Positions 5,498-5,613 of a stretch of DNA of 5,613 nt are shown in pieces (within the stretch, counting starts at the first letter, position 1; each line of letters opens with the position of its first letter). Origin of the DNA: Thermogutta sp. (GTDB lineage: Bacteria; Planctomycetota; Planctomycetia; Pirellulales; Thermoguttaceae); NCBI GenBank assembly GCA_012798155.1, contig JAAZNR010000892.1:1-5613 (forward strand), in the 5' to 3' direction. Both the position numbers and the translations under genes were made by a program. Under the pieces are notes generated by a model. The model was not told the DNA's origin. It saw only the letters and a list, made by a program, of their open reading frames with translations, and ran no database searches.

Positions 5498-5543
5498 GGA
5501 CGCGGCGGGGCGCGTCCCTCCGGGAACGCACCGACGGGCGTTC
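5498..5543. repeat. Two adjacent GC-rich hairpins upstream of the rightward promoter
   Basis: GGACGCG (5498-5504) pairs perfectly with CGCGTCC (5511-5517) around GCGGGG. Next, GAACGC (5524-5529) pairs perfectly with GCGTTC (5538-5543) around eight bases. Neither is followed by a T-run. The second ends four bases before the -35 box at 5547, so it could be a protein-binding palindrome, but its GC-rich form is more like the other intergenic palindromes here. Confidence 0.55.
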
Positions 5544-5546
5544 GCG

Positions 5547-5574
5547 TTGTCCGATGCCGGCACGGCTTTATAAT
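5547..5574 (+). promoter_or_regulatory. Rightward promoter for a gene beyond the window
   Basis: A -35 box TTGTCC (5547-5552) and a consensus -10 box TATAAT (5569-5574) are separated by 16 bases. The start should fall near 5581, and no start codon with a ribosome-binding site follows before the window ends at 5613. The AT-rich patch at 5566-5579 stands out in this GC-rich DNA. The gene served is unknown. Confidence 0.55.
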
Positions 5575-5613
5575 TACAGAACGCTTTGGCCGCTCCGCTT
5601 TTGGTGCGATCCC

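Overview
The window looks like chromosomal DNA from a planctomycete, probably of the Pirellula-like group. I infer this from the CsrA sequence, the high-GC genes, and intergenic DNA packed with short GC-rich palindromes and decaying tandem repeats. The lineage call rests on recalled sequence style, not on a search.

Layout, left to right. Positions 2-232 (+) hold the C-terminal end of a low-GC (about 44 %) DUF4145-like protein that starts outside the window. Positions 233-629 have no gene; they carry several hairpins and four copies of a 25-bp palindromic repeat. A good sigma70-type promoter (630-658) then drives a tRNA-Ser(GGA) at 696-778. Positions 865-1018 form a degenerate tandem array that stops directly against the stop codon of glnE. 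The minus strand from 4156 to 1019 is glnE, the bifunctional glutamine synthetase adenylyltransferase/adenylyl-removing enzyme, with both catalytic halves intact. A 502-base stretch without a credible gene separates it from csrA (4874-4659, minus), a small RNA-binding translational regulator.

Upstream of csrA are two leftward promoters with perfect TTGACA -35 boxes (proximal 4965-4993, distal 5204-5231). The csrA ribosome-binding region carries two overlapping CsrA-type AAGGA motifs, as expected for autoregulation. Further right, 5335-5458 is an array of seven 16-bp units, followed by two hairpins and a rightward promoter (5547-5574) that must serve a gene beyond the window. The array therefore lies between divergent promoters.

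Functionally, glnE controls nitrogen assimilation through glutamine synthetase modification, and csrA is a global post-transcriptional regulator. They lie in the same orientation, but nothing shows that they form an operon. No clearly new multi-gene system is visible. The points most worth a second look are the csrA leader with its promoter pair, the two tandem arrays (possibly one family) flanking csrA-glnE, and the short acceptor/D-stem connector of the tRNA.
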